Of a DNA stretch of 64,000 bases, positions 1 to 9,002 are shown piece by piece (position 1 is the first letter of the stretch; every line of letters starts with the position of its first letter). Position numbers and translations under genes: made by a program. This DNA is from Bdellovibrionales bacterium (GTDB lineage Bacteria > Bdellovibrionota > Bdellovibrionia > Bdellovibrionales > Bdellovibrionaceae): contig SXSU01000137.1 of the NCBI GenBank assembly GCA_005793345.1, positions 1 through 64,000 of the forward strand. Direction: 5' to 3'. The notes beneath the pieces were generated by a model. It was not told the origin of the DNA and did not search any database. It saw nothing but the letters and a program-made list of their open reading frames with translations.

Positions 1-825
1 AATTACAGGTTTACCCATCTCGTTGCAAAGGGAAATTATTTGTTTTTGGCGTGCAGGTAATTGAGTCTGACCAACTTCAATTGCTAAATCTCCTCTGGCT
101 ACCATTACAATATCGCTTAATCTTACAATTTCCTCTAAATTATCTAATGCTTCTAACATTTCTATTTTAGCAACAATCTTAGCATTTGATTGTCTTTGCT
201 GAATAATATCTCTAAGTTTTCGTATGTCTTTTCCCTGTCTTACAAAACTTAAAGCAATACAATCTACATCATTTTTAAGACCAAACTCTAAATCTTCTAA
301 GTCTTTTTCTGATAAGCAATCCACTGCTAGTGAACCACCGGGTACATTCATACCCTTTCGATCTTTTAAAAGTCCTCCATAAATTACAGTTGCATTAATA
401 TCTTGGCCATTCACAGCGTCAACTCGTAACTCAAGCAGACCATCATCTAACAAAATTTTGGTTCCTTCTTTACAAGTTAAATGAAGATTCTTAAAATCCG
501 AAGGTATTAATCCTGGTTCTCCTATTAAATCTCGTGTTGTAATTGAAATCTTTTCTCCAGGAGTTAATAATATTGATCCATTTTTGAATTTACCAACTCT
601 TATTTTTGGTCCCTGAAGGTCTTGCAAAATAGTTACTGGAGCATTTAAATCTTTTGAAAGTTTACGTAATGATCTGATTACTTGAAGGTGATTTTCATGA
701 GTACCATGGCTGAAATTTAATCGAGCAACATTCATTCCGGCTCTAATAGTTTTTTCTAATGCCTCTTCACTTTGAGTAGAAGGACCAATTGTTGCAACTA
801 TTTTTACTCTTCGATCAGCTAACAT
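1..825 (-). CDS. pyk: pyruvate kinase, N-terminal 275 residues (3' end outside window)
   Basis: Converts phosphoenolpyruvate and ADP to pyruvate and ATP, the last step of glycolysis, in the cytoplasm. The visible part starts MLADRRVKIVATIGPST and contains the family blocks GMNVARLNFSHG (about 32-43), LQDLQGPKIRVG, the B-domain DDGLLELRVD, and MVARGDLAIE with the catalytic-site Asp. The protein runs off the left edge; the family is usually about 470 residues, so around 200 are missing. It follows a coiled-coil gene by 22 bp on the same strand and may be cotranscribed with it. The family call is secure from the motifs. Confidence 0.96.
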   Translation of the reverse strand, partial: MLADRRVKIVATIGPSTQSEEALEKTIRAGMNVARLNFSHGTHENHLQVIRSLRKLSKDLNAPVTILQDLQGPKIRVGKFKNGSILLTPGEKISITTRDLIGEPGLIPSDFKNLHLTCKEGTKILLDDGLLELRVDAVNGQDINATVIYGGLLKDRKGMNVPGGSLAVDCLSEKDLEDLEFGLKNDVDCIALSFVRQGKDIRKLRDIIQQRQSNAKIVAKIEMLEALDNLEEIVRLSDIVMVARGDLAIEVGQTQLPARQKQIISLCNEMGKPVI

Positions 826-847
826 AAATATTTCCTTAATTTAAATA

Positions 848-2515
848 TTAAGCTCTTTTTCTTAATCTTTCGGAAGTTTTTTGGACAAGTTCATTTAATT
901 CTTTTCTGTGTCGTTTATCAATTTCATCTAATTCATTATTGTGCGAATCTTTTAGTTGATTTAATAGATTCTCATTCCTGATGTTATCATTTTTCATTGC
1001 TAATTTATATGCTTTTTCTCTTTCATTCAATTGTTTATTATTTTCAATTTCCTGACGACGAAGTTCAGTTTCATAATAATCTTTCAATTCTTGAATTTTT
1101 CCGTTGTATTCTAAATTACTTCTATCAAGAGCAGAAGTAAGTTGTTTATTTTGGTCTCGCATCTTGTTAATTAACTTATTCTCTAATTCGGACCGTTCCT
1201 GAATATGATTTTCTCTTTCCTTATTTAATTTATCTTCAAAGTTTTGACGTATTAAATCTAATGTGTCAGAATAAAATTTTTGTAAGCGTTGCGTGTTTTG
1301 AATCATGTGTTCATTAGCAAGCTCAACACGAGAGTCAGTTTGCTGTTTTAAATGCAATTCTCTATCATTTGTTTCTGCTTTTATTTGGGTAAGTTGCTGA
1401 GATTGCTGAATTTTGGATAGACTTTTATCCCTTGCATTTTGCTCAGCCATTGTCCGAATTACTTTTTCTCGACTTTCTGTAGCGGCACCAAGTTCCTTCT
1501 GTACTGTTTTGTTAGATAAATCATGAAGGTTTTTGTTTTTTTCTTCTTCAATAGTAATTTGCTTTTGAAAATCTCGAATTAAATTTTTTCTTTCTAATTC
1601 AAAACCTCTATTTTGGTTTACATGATCAACAACTTTTTGGTTTTTAGAAAGAGAAATTTCATTTTTTAATCCTGTAATATTATTATTTATTCTATCAGTT
1701 AAAGTATCTCTAAATTCGGCTTGTCTTGATTCATACATTTTCTTATTTTTATTAAGTTCTTCTTTAAATTTTTCTTTATCTATGGCTTGCTCTGCTTTAT
1801 ATTCATCAGTCATAGATTTATGAATATTGGCATTAATAGCTTCTTGACTGTCTATTTTACTTTTAAAACTTGAAGTTAATCTATTTTTTTCAAATTCATG
1901 CTGTTGTTTTTGACGAAGTAATTCTGAATTATCTGTTTGTTTTACAATATTTAATTTATTTTGAATACTTTCTAACTTTTCTTGATAGATTTTTTTTTCA
2001 CTTTCTAAATTTTTTTTATTTTTTTCATTAATGTTATTTAATCTTGATTCGATTAACTCTTTTTTATCTTCTTTAGCCAAGTTTGAATAGTTTTCAAATA
2101 ATTGATCTTTGCTTCTAAGTTCATTCCGGAATTGTTCTTCTAATAATTTTTTTTGCTGCTCAGAAATAGACTTACTTCGATCGCGTTCACTAGTAAAATC
2201 AGATTTAAGTTGATTTAATGAGTAAGCATTCTCTTCACTTTTTTTCCGTATTTGTTTAGTGTAAAGATCTCTAATCTCTTGTGACTGTTTTTGGTGCTGC
2301 ATTTCTTGCTTTGTCATTCGGTCATCTATATACTCATTCATTTCTTTAATTTGTTCGCCTTGAGCATTTTTTATTTTCTCAAGCTCTTCATCATGAGATT
2401 CAACTAGATTTTTAATTTCCTTTTTATGTTTCTTATTGTTCTCAATTTCTCTATTGTTATATTCTTCACGTAATTTTTGAACAACATCATCTCGATCTCT
2501 ACCGATTGTGCTCAT
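848..2515 (-). CDS. large cytoplasmic coiled-coil protein, unknown function
   Basis: 555 residues, almost entirely charged heptad-like sequence rich in K, E, N, Q and R, with no signal peptide and no hydrophobic segment. The whole length is predicted helical coiled coil, so a filamentous or scaffold role is likely but unproven. The start ATG is fixed by a strong GGAGGAG site 5 bases upstream on the coding strand. It lies just upstream of pyk and may share its transcript. I do not recognise a named family; resemblance to myosin-tail or SMC-like proteins is compositional only. Confidence 0.85.
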   Translation of the reverse strand: MSTIGRDRDDVVQKLREEYNNREIENNKKHKKEIKNLVESHDEELEKIKNAQGEQIKEMNEYIDDRMTKQEMQHQKQSQEIRDLYTKQIRKKSEENAYSLNQLKSDFTSERDRSKSISEQQKKLLEEQFRNELRSKDQLFENYSNLAKEDKKELIESRLNNINEKNKKNLESEKKIYQEKLESIQNKLNIVKQTDNSELLRQKQQHEFEKNRLTSSFKSKIDSQEAINANIHKSMTDEYKAEQAIDKEKFKEELNKNKKMYESRQAEFRDTLTDRINNNITGLKNEISLSKNQKVVDHVNQNRGFELERKNLIRDFQKQITIEEEKNKNLHDLSNKTVQKELGAATESREKVIRTMAEQNARDKSLSKIQQSQQLTQIKAETNDRELHLKQQTDSRVELANEHMIQNTQRLQKFYSDTLDLIRQNFEDKLNKERENHIQERSELENKLINKMRDQNKQLTSALDRSNLEYNGKIQELKDYYETELRRQEIENNKQLNEREKAYKLAMKNDNIRNENLLNQLKDSHNNELDEIDKRHRKELNELVQKTSERLRKRA

Positions 2516-2882
2516 TAATCTCCTCCTGAGACTGAATTGAAACTTGTAATAATTTTATCATACATAATATGAATTTCTCTAGAAAATTCTGAAAATATGA
2601 CCTTTGACTTTATTTGATTAGTTGCTTTTGCAAATTATTATCAATAAGAAAATTTTTAAAATATTTTGAACTAGACTTAAGTAATACACTAATGTAAAAA
2701 AATTTTTATTTTAATTGTTGATGTTAATATTTAACTAATTCATCAAAAATGTAATTAAGAGTATTTTCTATTCACTGTATTAAAAAACAATTATCTAACT
2801 GAGTGTAGTTATAAGTCAATACAGTTCACTAAAGGAATAAATTAATTTATTGATTTAATTTCGGACTTAAGTGACTCTAAAA

Positions 2883-2909
2883 AAAAAGAGCAGATGGTCT
2901 GCTCTTTTT
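2883..2909. terminator. bidirectional intrinsic terminator hairpin
   Basis: Perfect 12-bp stem: AAAAAGAGCAGA, loop TGG, then TCTGCTCTTTTT. The A-run before and T-run after make it terminator-like on both strands. No coding gene ends next to it on either side: the coiled-coil gene starts leftward at 2515 and exonuclease III starts rightward at 3486. It may therefore end an unannotated RNA or an antisense transcript. Confidence 0.75.
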
Positions 2910-2974
2910 AAAAGTTGCGAACTAAAAATTCCGCGAACTTAATCGTGTGCAGTTAATTTGAAAATTCAACAATC

Positions 2975-3085
2975 AACGGCTAAAGCCAATAGAATATTTT
3001 GCATGCTAAAGCATATTTTATATAGGACTGAAAGGCAATTCCGGATTAAACCGGTACTCGTAATTATAAATTCGTCCTCATATTT
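2975..3085. ncRNA. possible structured RNA with TAAA-loop hairpins
   Basis: Three short hairpins with related loops follow one another: GGC-TAAA-GCC, ATGC-TAAA-GCAT (flanked by AT-rich complementary arms) and CCGG-ATTAAA-CCGG. The last is enclosed by AGGAC and GTCCT, which can pair. This density of stems is unusual in otherwise plain AT-rich sequence. I could not match it to a known riboswitch or small RNA class, so the strand and the function are unknown. Confidence 0.3.
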
Positions 3086-3144
3086 TAGACTGATTTTTAT
3101 CGATAATAAATTTAGATTATGGTGCAGGTAATTTTTTATGTGCG

Positions 3145-3274
3145 AATAATAATTTAAAATTATTGAGACATATCTTTTGCGATATACCGAAGATAATTTT
3201 GTGAGTTAAGATGATGCAGTTATATAAATTAATAAGCTAAAACAAATATTTATTATCGAATTCACGTTAATAAG
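3145..3274 (+). repeat. 130-bp degenerate repeat, copy 1
   Basis: Aligns along its length with 47561-47688. Shared blocks include AAAATTATTGAG, AGATAATTTT followed by GAGTTA, and AAGCTAAAACAAATATT. The left part is self-complementary (AATTATTGAG against the GATAATTTT...GAGTT block), giving a hairpin-capable head and an AT-rich tail. It lies 211 bp upstream of the exonuclease III gene and overlaps no ORF. Confidence 0.6.
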
Positions 3275-3485
3275 ACAAAAGTATTAAATCAATTATTAAT
3301 TGATTAACTATATTTAACTTAGGCAAAATATTTTGAAAATTATAATTGGAATTTATTATATTTAGATTTTCTAAAAGGAGGTAGATTTCAAAAACAACCT
3401 CATTAAAAAATTAGTTGGATCTGTTTGGTAAAAATGTGTTACTAATCAGATTTTAACATAAATATATATTTTTAAAAGGAGATTT

Positions 3486-4253
3486 ATGCGAATCGTTTCA
3501 TGGAATGTAAATGGTATTCGTGCATGTTATAAAAAAAATTTAATGGGATTTATTCAAATGGAAACGCCTGATGTTTTGTGTTTACAGGAAACAAAGGCGC
3601 TTATTGAACAAGTTGACGAGCCTGTAAAATTGCTGGGCTATGACAAAAGTTATTGGATGTCAGCAAAAAGAAAAGGATACTCAGGAGTGGCAACATTTTC
3701 TAATATTCCTCCCGTTGAAGTTAAACATGGTATAGGTATTGCCGAATATGATTCTGAAGGAAGAGTTCTTATTACAAGCTATGAAAAATTTGATATTTAT
3801 AACATATATTTTCCAAATGGTGGTTCTGGAGATGAGCGACATTTATTTAAACAAAATTTTTTGAAAGATCTTTATCATTTACTTAAAAATGAATTATCAA
3901 GAGGAAAGGAAATAATTGTCGTTGGCGATTATAATATTGCGCACCAAGAAATAGATATTTTTGATCCAATTAAATTTGTAAAAGAAAGCGGTTTTCTTCC
4001 TGAGGAACGAACTTGGTTTGATCGGTTTATAGAATTAGGTTTTGTCGATAGTTTTCGAGAACTAAATCCAAATTTAAAAAATAAATACAGTTGGTGGTCC
4101 TATAGAGAGTTTTCACGAGTTGGAAATCGAGGTTGGCGAATAGACTATATTTGCCTAAGTAAAGGTTTGAGAAAATATTTAAAATCGGCTGACATATTAG
4201 ATCATGTAGATGGATCTGATCATTGTCCAGTCAGGGCAGACTTTGAGTTTTAA
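3486..4253 (+). CDS. xth: exodeoxyribonuclease III / AP endonuclease
   Basis: A metal-dependent 3'-5' exonuclease and apurinic-site endonuclease of base-excision repair. The 255 residues hold the whole ExoIII set: WNVNGIRA at the N terminus, LCLQETKA with the metal-binding Glu, SGVATFS, NGGSGDERH, GDYNIAHQEID with the catalytic Asp/Asn, GWRIDYI and the C-terminal SDHCPV active-site His. Length is normal (about 250-270). The AAAAGGAGA ribosome site lies 4 bases before the ATG. Its stop overlaps the stop of the convergent lipoprotein gene (4250-4253). The gram-positive name exoA would fit as well as xth. Confidence 0.95.
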   Translation: MRIVSWNVNGIRACYKKNLMGFIQMETPDVLCLQETKALIEQVDEPVKLLGYDKSYWMSAKRKGYSGVATFSNIPPVEVKHGIGIAEYDSEGRVLITSYEKFDIYNIYFPNGGSGDERHLFKQNFLKDLYHLLKNELSRGKEIIVVGDYNIAHQEIDIFDPIKFVKESGFLPEERTWFDRFIELGFVDSFRELNPNLKNKYSWWSYREFSRVGNRGWRIDYICLSKGLRKYLKSADILDHVDGSDHCPVRADFEF

Positions 4254-4999
4254 TTTCCTATTAACTGTTGTAGTGAAGAGCCAATAGCGGCAGCATCTCC
4301 ATTGCCTGATGTAATTGCCGTTGAGAGAGTGCTGCAAAGATCTTTTTTTGAACTATCAATTTCTCCTGTGCAATTTGTTTGGTATGCAACTAAAGCAGTA
4401 CTCCCTAAGACGGTTGGAGAAGCATTTGAAACTGCTGATGCAATTTCTTGTGGAGTAGCTGATCCATCAAATAAATTTCCAGCTCCAACTTGAGTAGTAG
4501 CTGATGCGATAGAAGTTGCCATAGATGCAAACGATGAAATTAATATTAAACCAGCATTTTCAGATTTAATACAGTAGCTCTGAGTTTGTATTGCAAAATC
4601 TTCGTTGTTTTTTGCGGCTTCAGTTGCAGTACTTCCTGTTTTAGTTTTAAAAATTAAGACACTTAATATTGTTGCTGTTGGGTTTGTATTTGTTGTTCCA
4701 TTTTTTGTCATTCCATCAACAACATCTAGAATTTTAGTTGGACTTGAAAAGCCTTCTTGAATAAAGCCAGCGTTACATCTAATGAGATAAGATTCCTTGT
4801 TTTCAAGATTTCCCAACTTTGCTACACAATTATTAACATTTTCTTCACTATGAATAGTTAGTTTATCTAAACAAAATTGAGCATCCCCAATTTTATCACT
4901 GTCTGACTGGCCGCAAGATGTTAAAATGGCTATCATTAAAGTTATAATCAAATATGAATGTTTTAAGGATAAGTTAAAGAAAATATTTGAACAGTTCAT
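4250..4999 (-). CDS. predicted lipoprotein, unknown function
   Basis: 249 residues. The N terminus has a hydrophobic segment ending in the lipobox LTSC-GQ (Cys at about residue 29), so the mature protein should be lipid-anchored. The rest is Ala/Ser/Thr-rich with a few Cys residues (FCLDKL, NNCVAK, IRCNAGF, NCTGE, LCSTL) that could form disulphides. No named domain is recognised. It converges on the exonuclease gene and their stop codons overlap. Confidence 0.75.
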   Translation of the reverse strand: MNCSNIFFNLSLKHSYLIITLMIAILTSCGQSDSDKIGDAQFCLDKLTIHSEENVNNCVAKLGNLENKESYLIRCNAGFIQEGFSSPTKILDVVDGMTKNGTTNTNPTATILSVLIFKTKTGSTATEAAKNNEDFAIQTQSYCIKSENAGLILISSFASMATSIASATTQVGAGNLFDGSATPQEIASAVSNASPTVLGSTALVAYQTNCTGEIDSSKKDLCSTLSTAITSGNGDAAAIGSSLQQLIGN

Positions 5000-5256
5000 T
5001 TGATTTAAAACTCCTTGTTAATTCAAATTTTTATTAATAATCACTTCATGATTTTAATTGTAGATTGAATTAAAAATCAGAATTAGTAAAATATATATAT
5101 TATTGCAGCAATATTTAAATAAAAGTTCAATTTATTAACTTCTATTCAGACATAAGTCTAGATGTTGGACTCAAGTCTAGATCAAGAGTAACAAAAAAAA
5201 TATAAATGTAATTTATAACTTAGAGTAATAAATTTAGTTTAGGTCGGGTGTTGTAA

Positions 5257-6447
5257 ATGGATGAGGTCGTAATGTCTTCAGCAAACAAAATTAGAAAAAT
5301 TGATGCGGCTGAAATTTTAATAATAATTGGATTTTTTTTTCATTTTTTAAAAACTAAAAAGAGTAATATTTTTTGCAAAAATTTTACTATATTTTTAATT
5401 ATCTCAAATATTTTTGGTCTTGGATTTGAATCATCTGCAGAAGTTTATGGCTATTACCGAGGAACAAGATCATTAGGCATGGGTGGAGCCGACGTTGCAG
5501 TAGTAAATGACGAAACTGCACTTTTAGTAAATCCGGCAGCTCTTGGTAAACTTAGAGACCAATTTGGAACATTAATAGATCCTGAAATAGATTATGGTGA
5601 TAAATTAAATGGAATTAATAAAGCAAAAACAATAGGAAACTATACCAGTCTTGAAAAAGTGAGTGCAAGTCTTTTGGTATCTCCAGATACTCATTATCAT
5701 TACAAATCACAATTTTTCCCATCATTTGTATTACGAAATTTTGGAATAGGAGTTTTTAATAGTACTCAATTAGATGCGCGAATGAATTCTGATGGAACTG
5801 CTTTATCAACTCACTATTACAATGATCAATCTTTAATTCTAGGTTATTCTTTAAGATTTTTTGATGGCCGAATTAAAATTGGATTTAATGTTAAAGCAAT
5901 GAATAGAATATCTGTGGTGGGGGACATTGATCCTAATCAAAGTCTAGCTCTTAAAGATAATGCTAAGACAGGCTCTGCAATTGGAAATGATATTGCATTA
6001 GTGTTATCTGCGCCGTGGTCTACGCTTCCAACTATCACAGCCGTAATTAGGGATTATGGAGATACAACATTTAGAACTTCGAGTTACTCACTTAAGACTG
6101 ATGCGAGGCCAGATGTAATTTTACAAGATATTGATGTGGGGATAGCTTTTTTCCCAATTCATAATAACAGAACTCGATCTTCATTTACGTTTGAATATAA
6201 ACATTTAAATAAAGCAAATTTAGTTGTAGATAAAAACCAACTATATCATTTAGGGTACGAGTTTAATTTAGCAGATATTGCTTTTTTTAGATTGGGGATG
6301 AATGGAATTTATTGGACGGCTGGATTTGAGCTTTCATCAGAGCGTTTTCAATTTCAAATGGCATACTATGGAGAGGAAGTAGGATTATCAGCAAGTGCTC
6401 TAGAAGAAGATAGAAGACTTTCAGCTAAGGTGGCATATAGGTTTTGA
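5257..6447 (+). CDS. FadL/OmpP1-like outer-membrane beta-barrel protein
   Basis: Up to 396 residues. After a hydrophobic leader the mature part begins with RGTRSLGMGGADVAV and then NDETALLVNPAALG, the N-terminal signature of the FadL/PorV-like outer-membrane family (gly-rich hatch followed by N-P-A-A-L). The remainder alternates in the manner of beta strands and ends in aromatic-terminal YRF, typical for BamA recognition. The leader is unusually long with two hydrophobic stretches. A second ATG at 5272 has a better-placed GAGGT and may be the true start. It is followed 26 bp later by a second barrel gene, probably in one operon. Confidence 0.75.
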   Translation: MDEVVMSSANKIRKIDAAEILIIIGFFFHFLKTKKSNIFCKNFTIFLIISNIFGLGFESSAEVYGYYRGTRSLGMGGADVAVVNDETALLVNPAALGKLRDQFGTLIDPEIDYGDKLNGINKAKTIGNYTSLEKVSASLLVSPDTHYHYKSQFFPSFVLRNFGIGVFNSTQLDARMNSDGTALSTHYYNDQSLILGYSLRFFDGRIKIGFNVKAMNRISVVGDIDPNQSLALKDNAKTGSAIGNDIALVLSAPWSTLPTITAVIRDYGDTTFRTSSYSLKTDARPDVILQDIDVGIAFFPIHNNRTRSSFTFEYKHLNKANLVVDKNQLYHLGYEFNLADIAFFRLGMNGIYWTAGFELSSERFQFQMAYYGEEVGLSASALEEDRRLSAKVAYRF

Positions 6448-6473
6448 GGATTTTTTAATATTTTAGGAAAAAG

Positions 6474-7409
6474 ATGAAAATTAAAATCAAATTTAATATA
6501 GGTTCTAAAGTAATTTTAAAAAAGCTTATTGCTCAGTTGTTAATATTGTTGATTTCAAAAAAGTCATTTGGGCTGGTTATGGGGGCATCATCAATTTCAA
6601 GGAGCGGGATTGGGCATGCCAACGTGAATACATCTGATGCTCATTTCAACAACCCAGCATCCTTAGCGCATATTGATGGAGCATGGTTTAAAGTCATTAA
6701 TTCTAATTGGCAAAATTCCCTTTCACAGTCTGAAAAAGGGTGGTCATTTAATTTATTAGAGAACTCAGTTGAAACTGAGATTCCTATGGGAATTAGTTTT
6801 TCAAAGAGTGAATTGACTGAAAATGAAAATAAAATTTTGGAAAATACTTTTAATCTCAGTTTAGGTAACTTTATTTTTCCTCAGACTAGCTTGGGTATTT
6901 CGTATGAGTATAAATCTATGAAGGATTTTTTGTTGAACTCAAAAATAAATAGTTTTCACAAGTTTAATATTGGAATAATTTATACTACAAGTCCAAATTT
7001 AGGAATTTCACTATCTGCAGCTAATACAATTGGAAATGAAAATTTTGATTATGGATTAGGCATGACCTACCTCCTTGAGAAAAATTTAAAATATAATTTT
7101 GATTTTTCAACAAATCAAAATTATATTTCTTGGAGAAACTCATCAATGGGAGTGGTAGAGCAAAAGATTTTTTCAATTGGATTAGAGAATATGATTTCTG
7201 AATGGTTTGGCTGGCGATTTGGGGTTTCTCGTAAATATATGAGTTGGAACAAAAAATCTGAACCTTATTTAAATCCTGGTGTTGTAAATGGAATGGGAGC
7301 TGGTATAGGATTTAATGGGCCCAGGTTTCAAATAAATTATGGGTTGAATCAAGAATATGGAATTGTAAATTCAAAATCACAGAGTGTTGACTTCCTGTTG
7401 CCTTTTTGA
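6474..7409 (+). CDS. outer-membrane beta-barrel protein, FadL-like
   Basis: 311 residues. After a basic N terminus and a hydrophobic signal segment come MGASSISRSGIGHANV and SDAHFNNPASLAHI, a diverged form of the N-terminal hatch motif seen in the preceding gene. Alternating strand-like sequence follows and the protein ends in Leu-Pro-Phe. It probably sits in the outer membrane as a small barrel. The substrate is not evident. It shares the operon with the preceding barrel gene, and the pair may have arisen by duplication. Confidence 0.65.
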   Translation: MKIKIKFNIGSKVILKKLIAQLLILLISKKSFGLVMGASSISRSGIGHANVNTSDAHFNNPASLAHIDGAWFKVINSNWQNSLSQSEKGWSFNLLENSVETEIPMGISFSKSELTENENKILENTFNLSLGNFIFPQTSLGISYEYKSMKDFLLNSKINSFHKFNIGIIYTTSPNLGISLSAANTIGNENFDYGLGMTYLLEKNLKYNFDFSTNQNYISWRNSSMGVVEQKIFSIGLENMISEWFGWRFGVSRKYMSWNKKSEPYLNPGVVNGMGAGIGFNGPRFQINYGLNQEYGIVNSKSQSVDFLLPF

Positions 7410-7450
7410 TAGCTGTACTATTCACTGATAATTTAAAACTGGGAGTTAAA

Positions 7451-7597
7451 ATGGCTTCAAAGCACTTTGCCACAAGAATGAAAAGAAGACGTAAAAACGC
7501 AGCTCAAGGAAAAAAAAGAAAAGCTTCTTTGAGAACAAAAGGCACAACAAGATCTGAAAAAGATTTATTTGGAAATGTACTTTCAGCATCTAAGTAA
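7451..7597 (+). CDS. 48-residue very basic protein, unknown function
   Basis: Starts MASKHFATRMKRRRKNAAQ with GGGAG 5 bases before the ATG at 7451; an upstream in-frame start at 7406 overlaps the previous gene and has no ribosome site. About a third of residues are K or R, with an acidic-hydrophobic tail (SEKDLFGNVLSASK). The composition is that of a ribosome-associated or nucleic-acid-binding peptide, but I do not recognise the family. It is followed by a good intrinsic terminator at 7642-7678. Confidence 0.6.
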   Translation: MASKHFATRMKRRRKNAAQGKKRKASLRTKGTTRSEKDLFGNVLSASK

Positions 7598-7641
7598 TTA
7601 AATTTTCACTAAAAAATAGATTTCTTTATATTGTTAACTTT

Positions 7642-7678
7642 AGGTTTAGCTTTTAAAAAGCTAGGCCTTTTTGTTTTT
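7642..7678 (+). terminator. intrinsic terminator behind the small basic protein gene
   Basis: AGGTTTAGCTTTT pairs with AAAAAGCTAGGCCT (an imperfect stem of about 12 bp) and is followed by TTTTTGTTTTT. It lies 44 bp past the stop codon of the 48-residue protein, in the right orientation to end that transcript. Confidence 0.75.
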
Positions 7679-7761
7679 GGAAAATAACTCCATCGTTCAC
7701 ATTCTGTCCATGATTTAATATAATAATTTGTTCATCAAATAGACTTAACCAAAAGCGGTTT

Positions 7762-7903
7762 TTATGAAAACACAAACATAATTGTGGGTTTTCATAATAC
7801 GCGGTGATTGAATATAGCCCCCAACAAACAAGAAAATAACTGCTCGTGATTATGTCTGATATAATTGTGTAGCGATCAGACTTAATCATGAGCAGTTATT
7901 TTT
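7762..7903 (-). repeat. composite palindromic repeat B-C-A (copy 1)
   Basis: Three hairpin modules in a row: B (7762-7797, TTATGAAAAC...GTTTTCATAA), C (7800-7822, a degenerate GGGGTGATTGAAAATCGCCCC hairpin followed by AACAAACAAG) and A (7835-7900, a 66-bp palindrome with 26-bp arms). Module A ends 2 bp before the stop codon of the leftward tonB-like gene. Read in that gene's direction the order is A-C-B, as in the reference copy at 14550. Confidence 0.85.
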
Positions 7904-9002
7904 AATTTCTCTTAATATGAGCTCTTAACAAAGTTGGGGCCTCAACAGGGCCTCCTTTTAGATTCCATTCAAAAGGGACTTGTACCCATCCTTCTTGACC
8001 AGGATAAAATTTCCATTTTGCTAAGGCAGATTGAGATTTATAATCTAAAGATCTAAAACCCGAACTTGTTTTCATAGAAATTCGCGATACAGAGCCATTA
8101 GATTGAACAAAAGCATAAAATAATATAAAACCTTGCATACCTTTTACTCTTTCAGCAATGGAATATACTGGTTTTGGATTTCCTGGCATTTGTCTCAAAT
8201 CACTAAGGTTGCGAATTTTTGAACCTGCAACAAGTGCCTTTGGGTTTGAGTCTATTTTCGCTCCAGTATTGTAACTATTTTCTGAAGGATTATGAGTTTG
8301 CGAATTATTAGAGTAAGTACTTTTTAAATTTTTATTAATGGTATTTTTGCTAATTAAAGGCAGAGTTATTTTCTCTTTTGAGCGAGTTCCATTTGCATTT
8401 TTATACTCATTTGCAAGTTCTGAATCTGTAATTTTTAAATCGTGAGCAATTTGTCCTAATAGCTTTTTTTGTGATGATTTTTCATCATCAGACTCAATTT
8501 TTTGAAGGAATTCATCAAGATCTAAGGGTTGTTCTTGAGAATTATTTGAGGTAACCTTTGCTTGAGAATGTTCATTTTTTTCAAGTTCATCAGAATTTAG
8601 TTCGGGTGGAAGTGGGGTATTATCTGAGATATCCTCATCTTTAAATTCTAAATTAGCAAATTCTTCATTATTATCTTCAATGTTAGGGGGTATGCGCTGG
8701 TGTTTCTGATAAATATTTTCATCCTTAGTTTTTAATACTTTGTCTGTAATAGTTTTATTATTATTTAAGAGAGGCTTAGTTGGTAATGCGTTTAAATTTC
8801 CTAATGAATTATTTTGGGAAGAGATAATATTTGAGTTTTGAAGTTCAAACTCGATAGCGTTATCATTATTTTTTAAAGATCTTTGTGTGGTTTTTAAAAT
8901 AAAATTATTTAATAATAGAAATATAGACAAATGTATTGTAATTGAAAAAACAATATGTCTTGAGAAAAAATTATTAATAAAAGATGTTTTAGTGTAATAC
9001 AT
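7902..9002 (-). CDS. TonB-like protein (energy transducer or related)
   Basis: 366 residues: one N-terminal membrane segment (about 16-36), a long polar low-complexity periplasmic region rich in N, S, E and K, and a C-terminal TonB-type domain (about 270-350). The C-terminal domain contains VYSIAERVKGMQGFILFYAF, SNGSVSRISMKTSSGF, ALAKWKFYPG and VPFEWNL. In TonB systems this domain couples inner-membrane energy to outer-membrane receptors. The linker lacks the usual Pro-Lys repeats, so a TonB-paralogue role in another envelope machine is possible. No ExbB/ExbD genes are adjacent. Confidence 0.75.
   Translation of the reverse strand: MYYTKTSFINNFFSRHIVFSITIHLSIFLLLNNFILKTTQRSLKNNDNAIEFELQNSNIISSQNNSLGNLNALPTKPLLNNNKTITDKVLKTKDENIYQKHQRIPPNIEDNNEEFANLEFKDEDISDNTPLPPELNSDELEKNEHSQAKVTSNNSQEQPLDLDEFLQKIESDDEKSSQKKLLGQIAHDLKITDSELANEYKNANGTRSKEKITLPLISKNTINKNLKSTYSNNSQTHNPSENSYNTGAKIDSNPKALVAGSKIRNLSDLRQMPGNPKPVYSIAERVKGMQGFILFYAFVQSNGSVSRISMKTSSGFRSLDYKSQSALAKWKFYPGQEGWVQVPFEWNLKGGPVEAPTLLRAHIKRN

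Larger units (their letters stand above)
2516..3485. other. 970-bp gene-free intergenic region
   Basis: No convincing ORF on either strand. It holds a bidirectional-looking terminator hairpin (2883-2909), a stretch of small hairpins with TAAA-type loops (about 2975-3085) and one copy of a 130-bp degenerate repeat (3145-3274). The right end (about 3300-3485) is simple AT-rich leader sequence for the exonuclease gene, with the ribosome site AAAAGGAGA just before 3486. The terminator does not follow any visible gene, so an untranslated RNA upstream of it is possible. Confidence 0.6.

Noticed and set aside
2975-3085. Possible cyclic di-GMP (GEMM) riboswitch
   Set aside because: Considered because of GGCTAAAGCC and a GAAAGGCAA segment, but the conserved GEMM core (GACGCAAAGCC and receptor) is not present; left as an unassigned structured region.
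7653-7889. 78-codon ORF on the minus strand between convergent genes
   Set aside because: It is made almost wholly of the palindromic repeat 7762-7903 and the terminator at 7642; no ribosome site and no protein-like composition.
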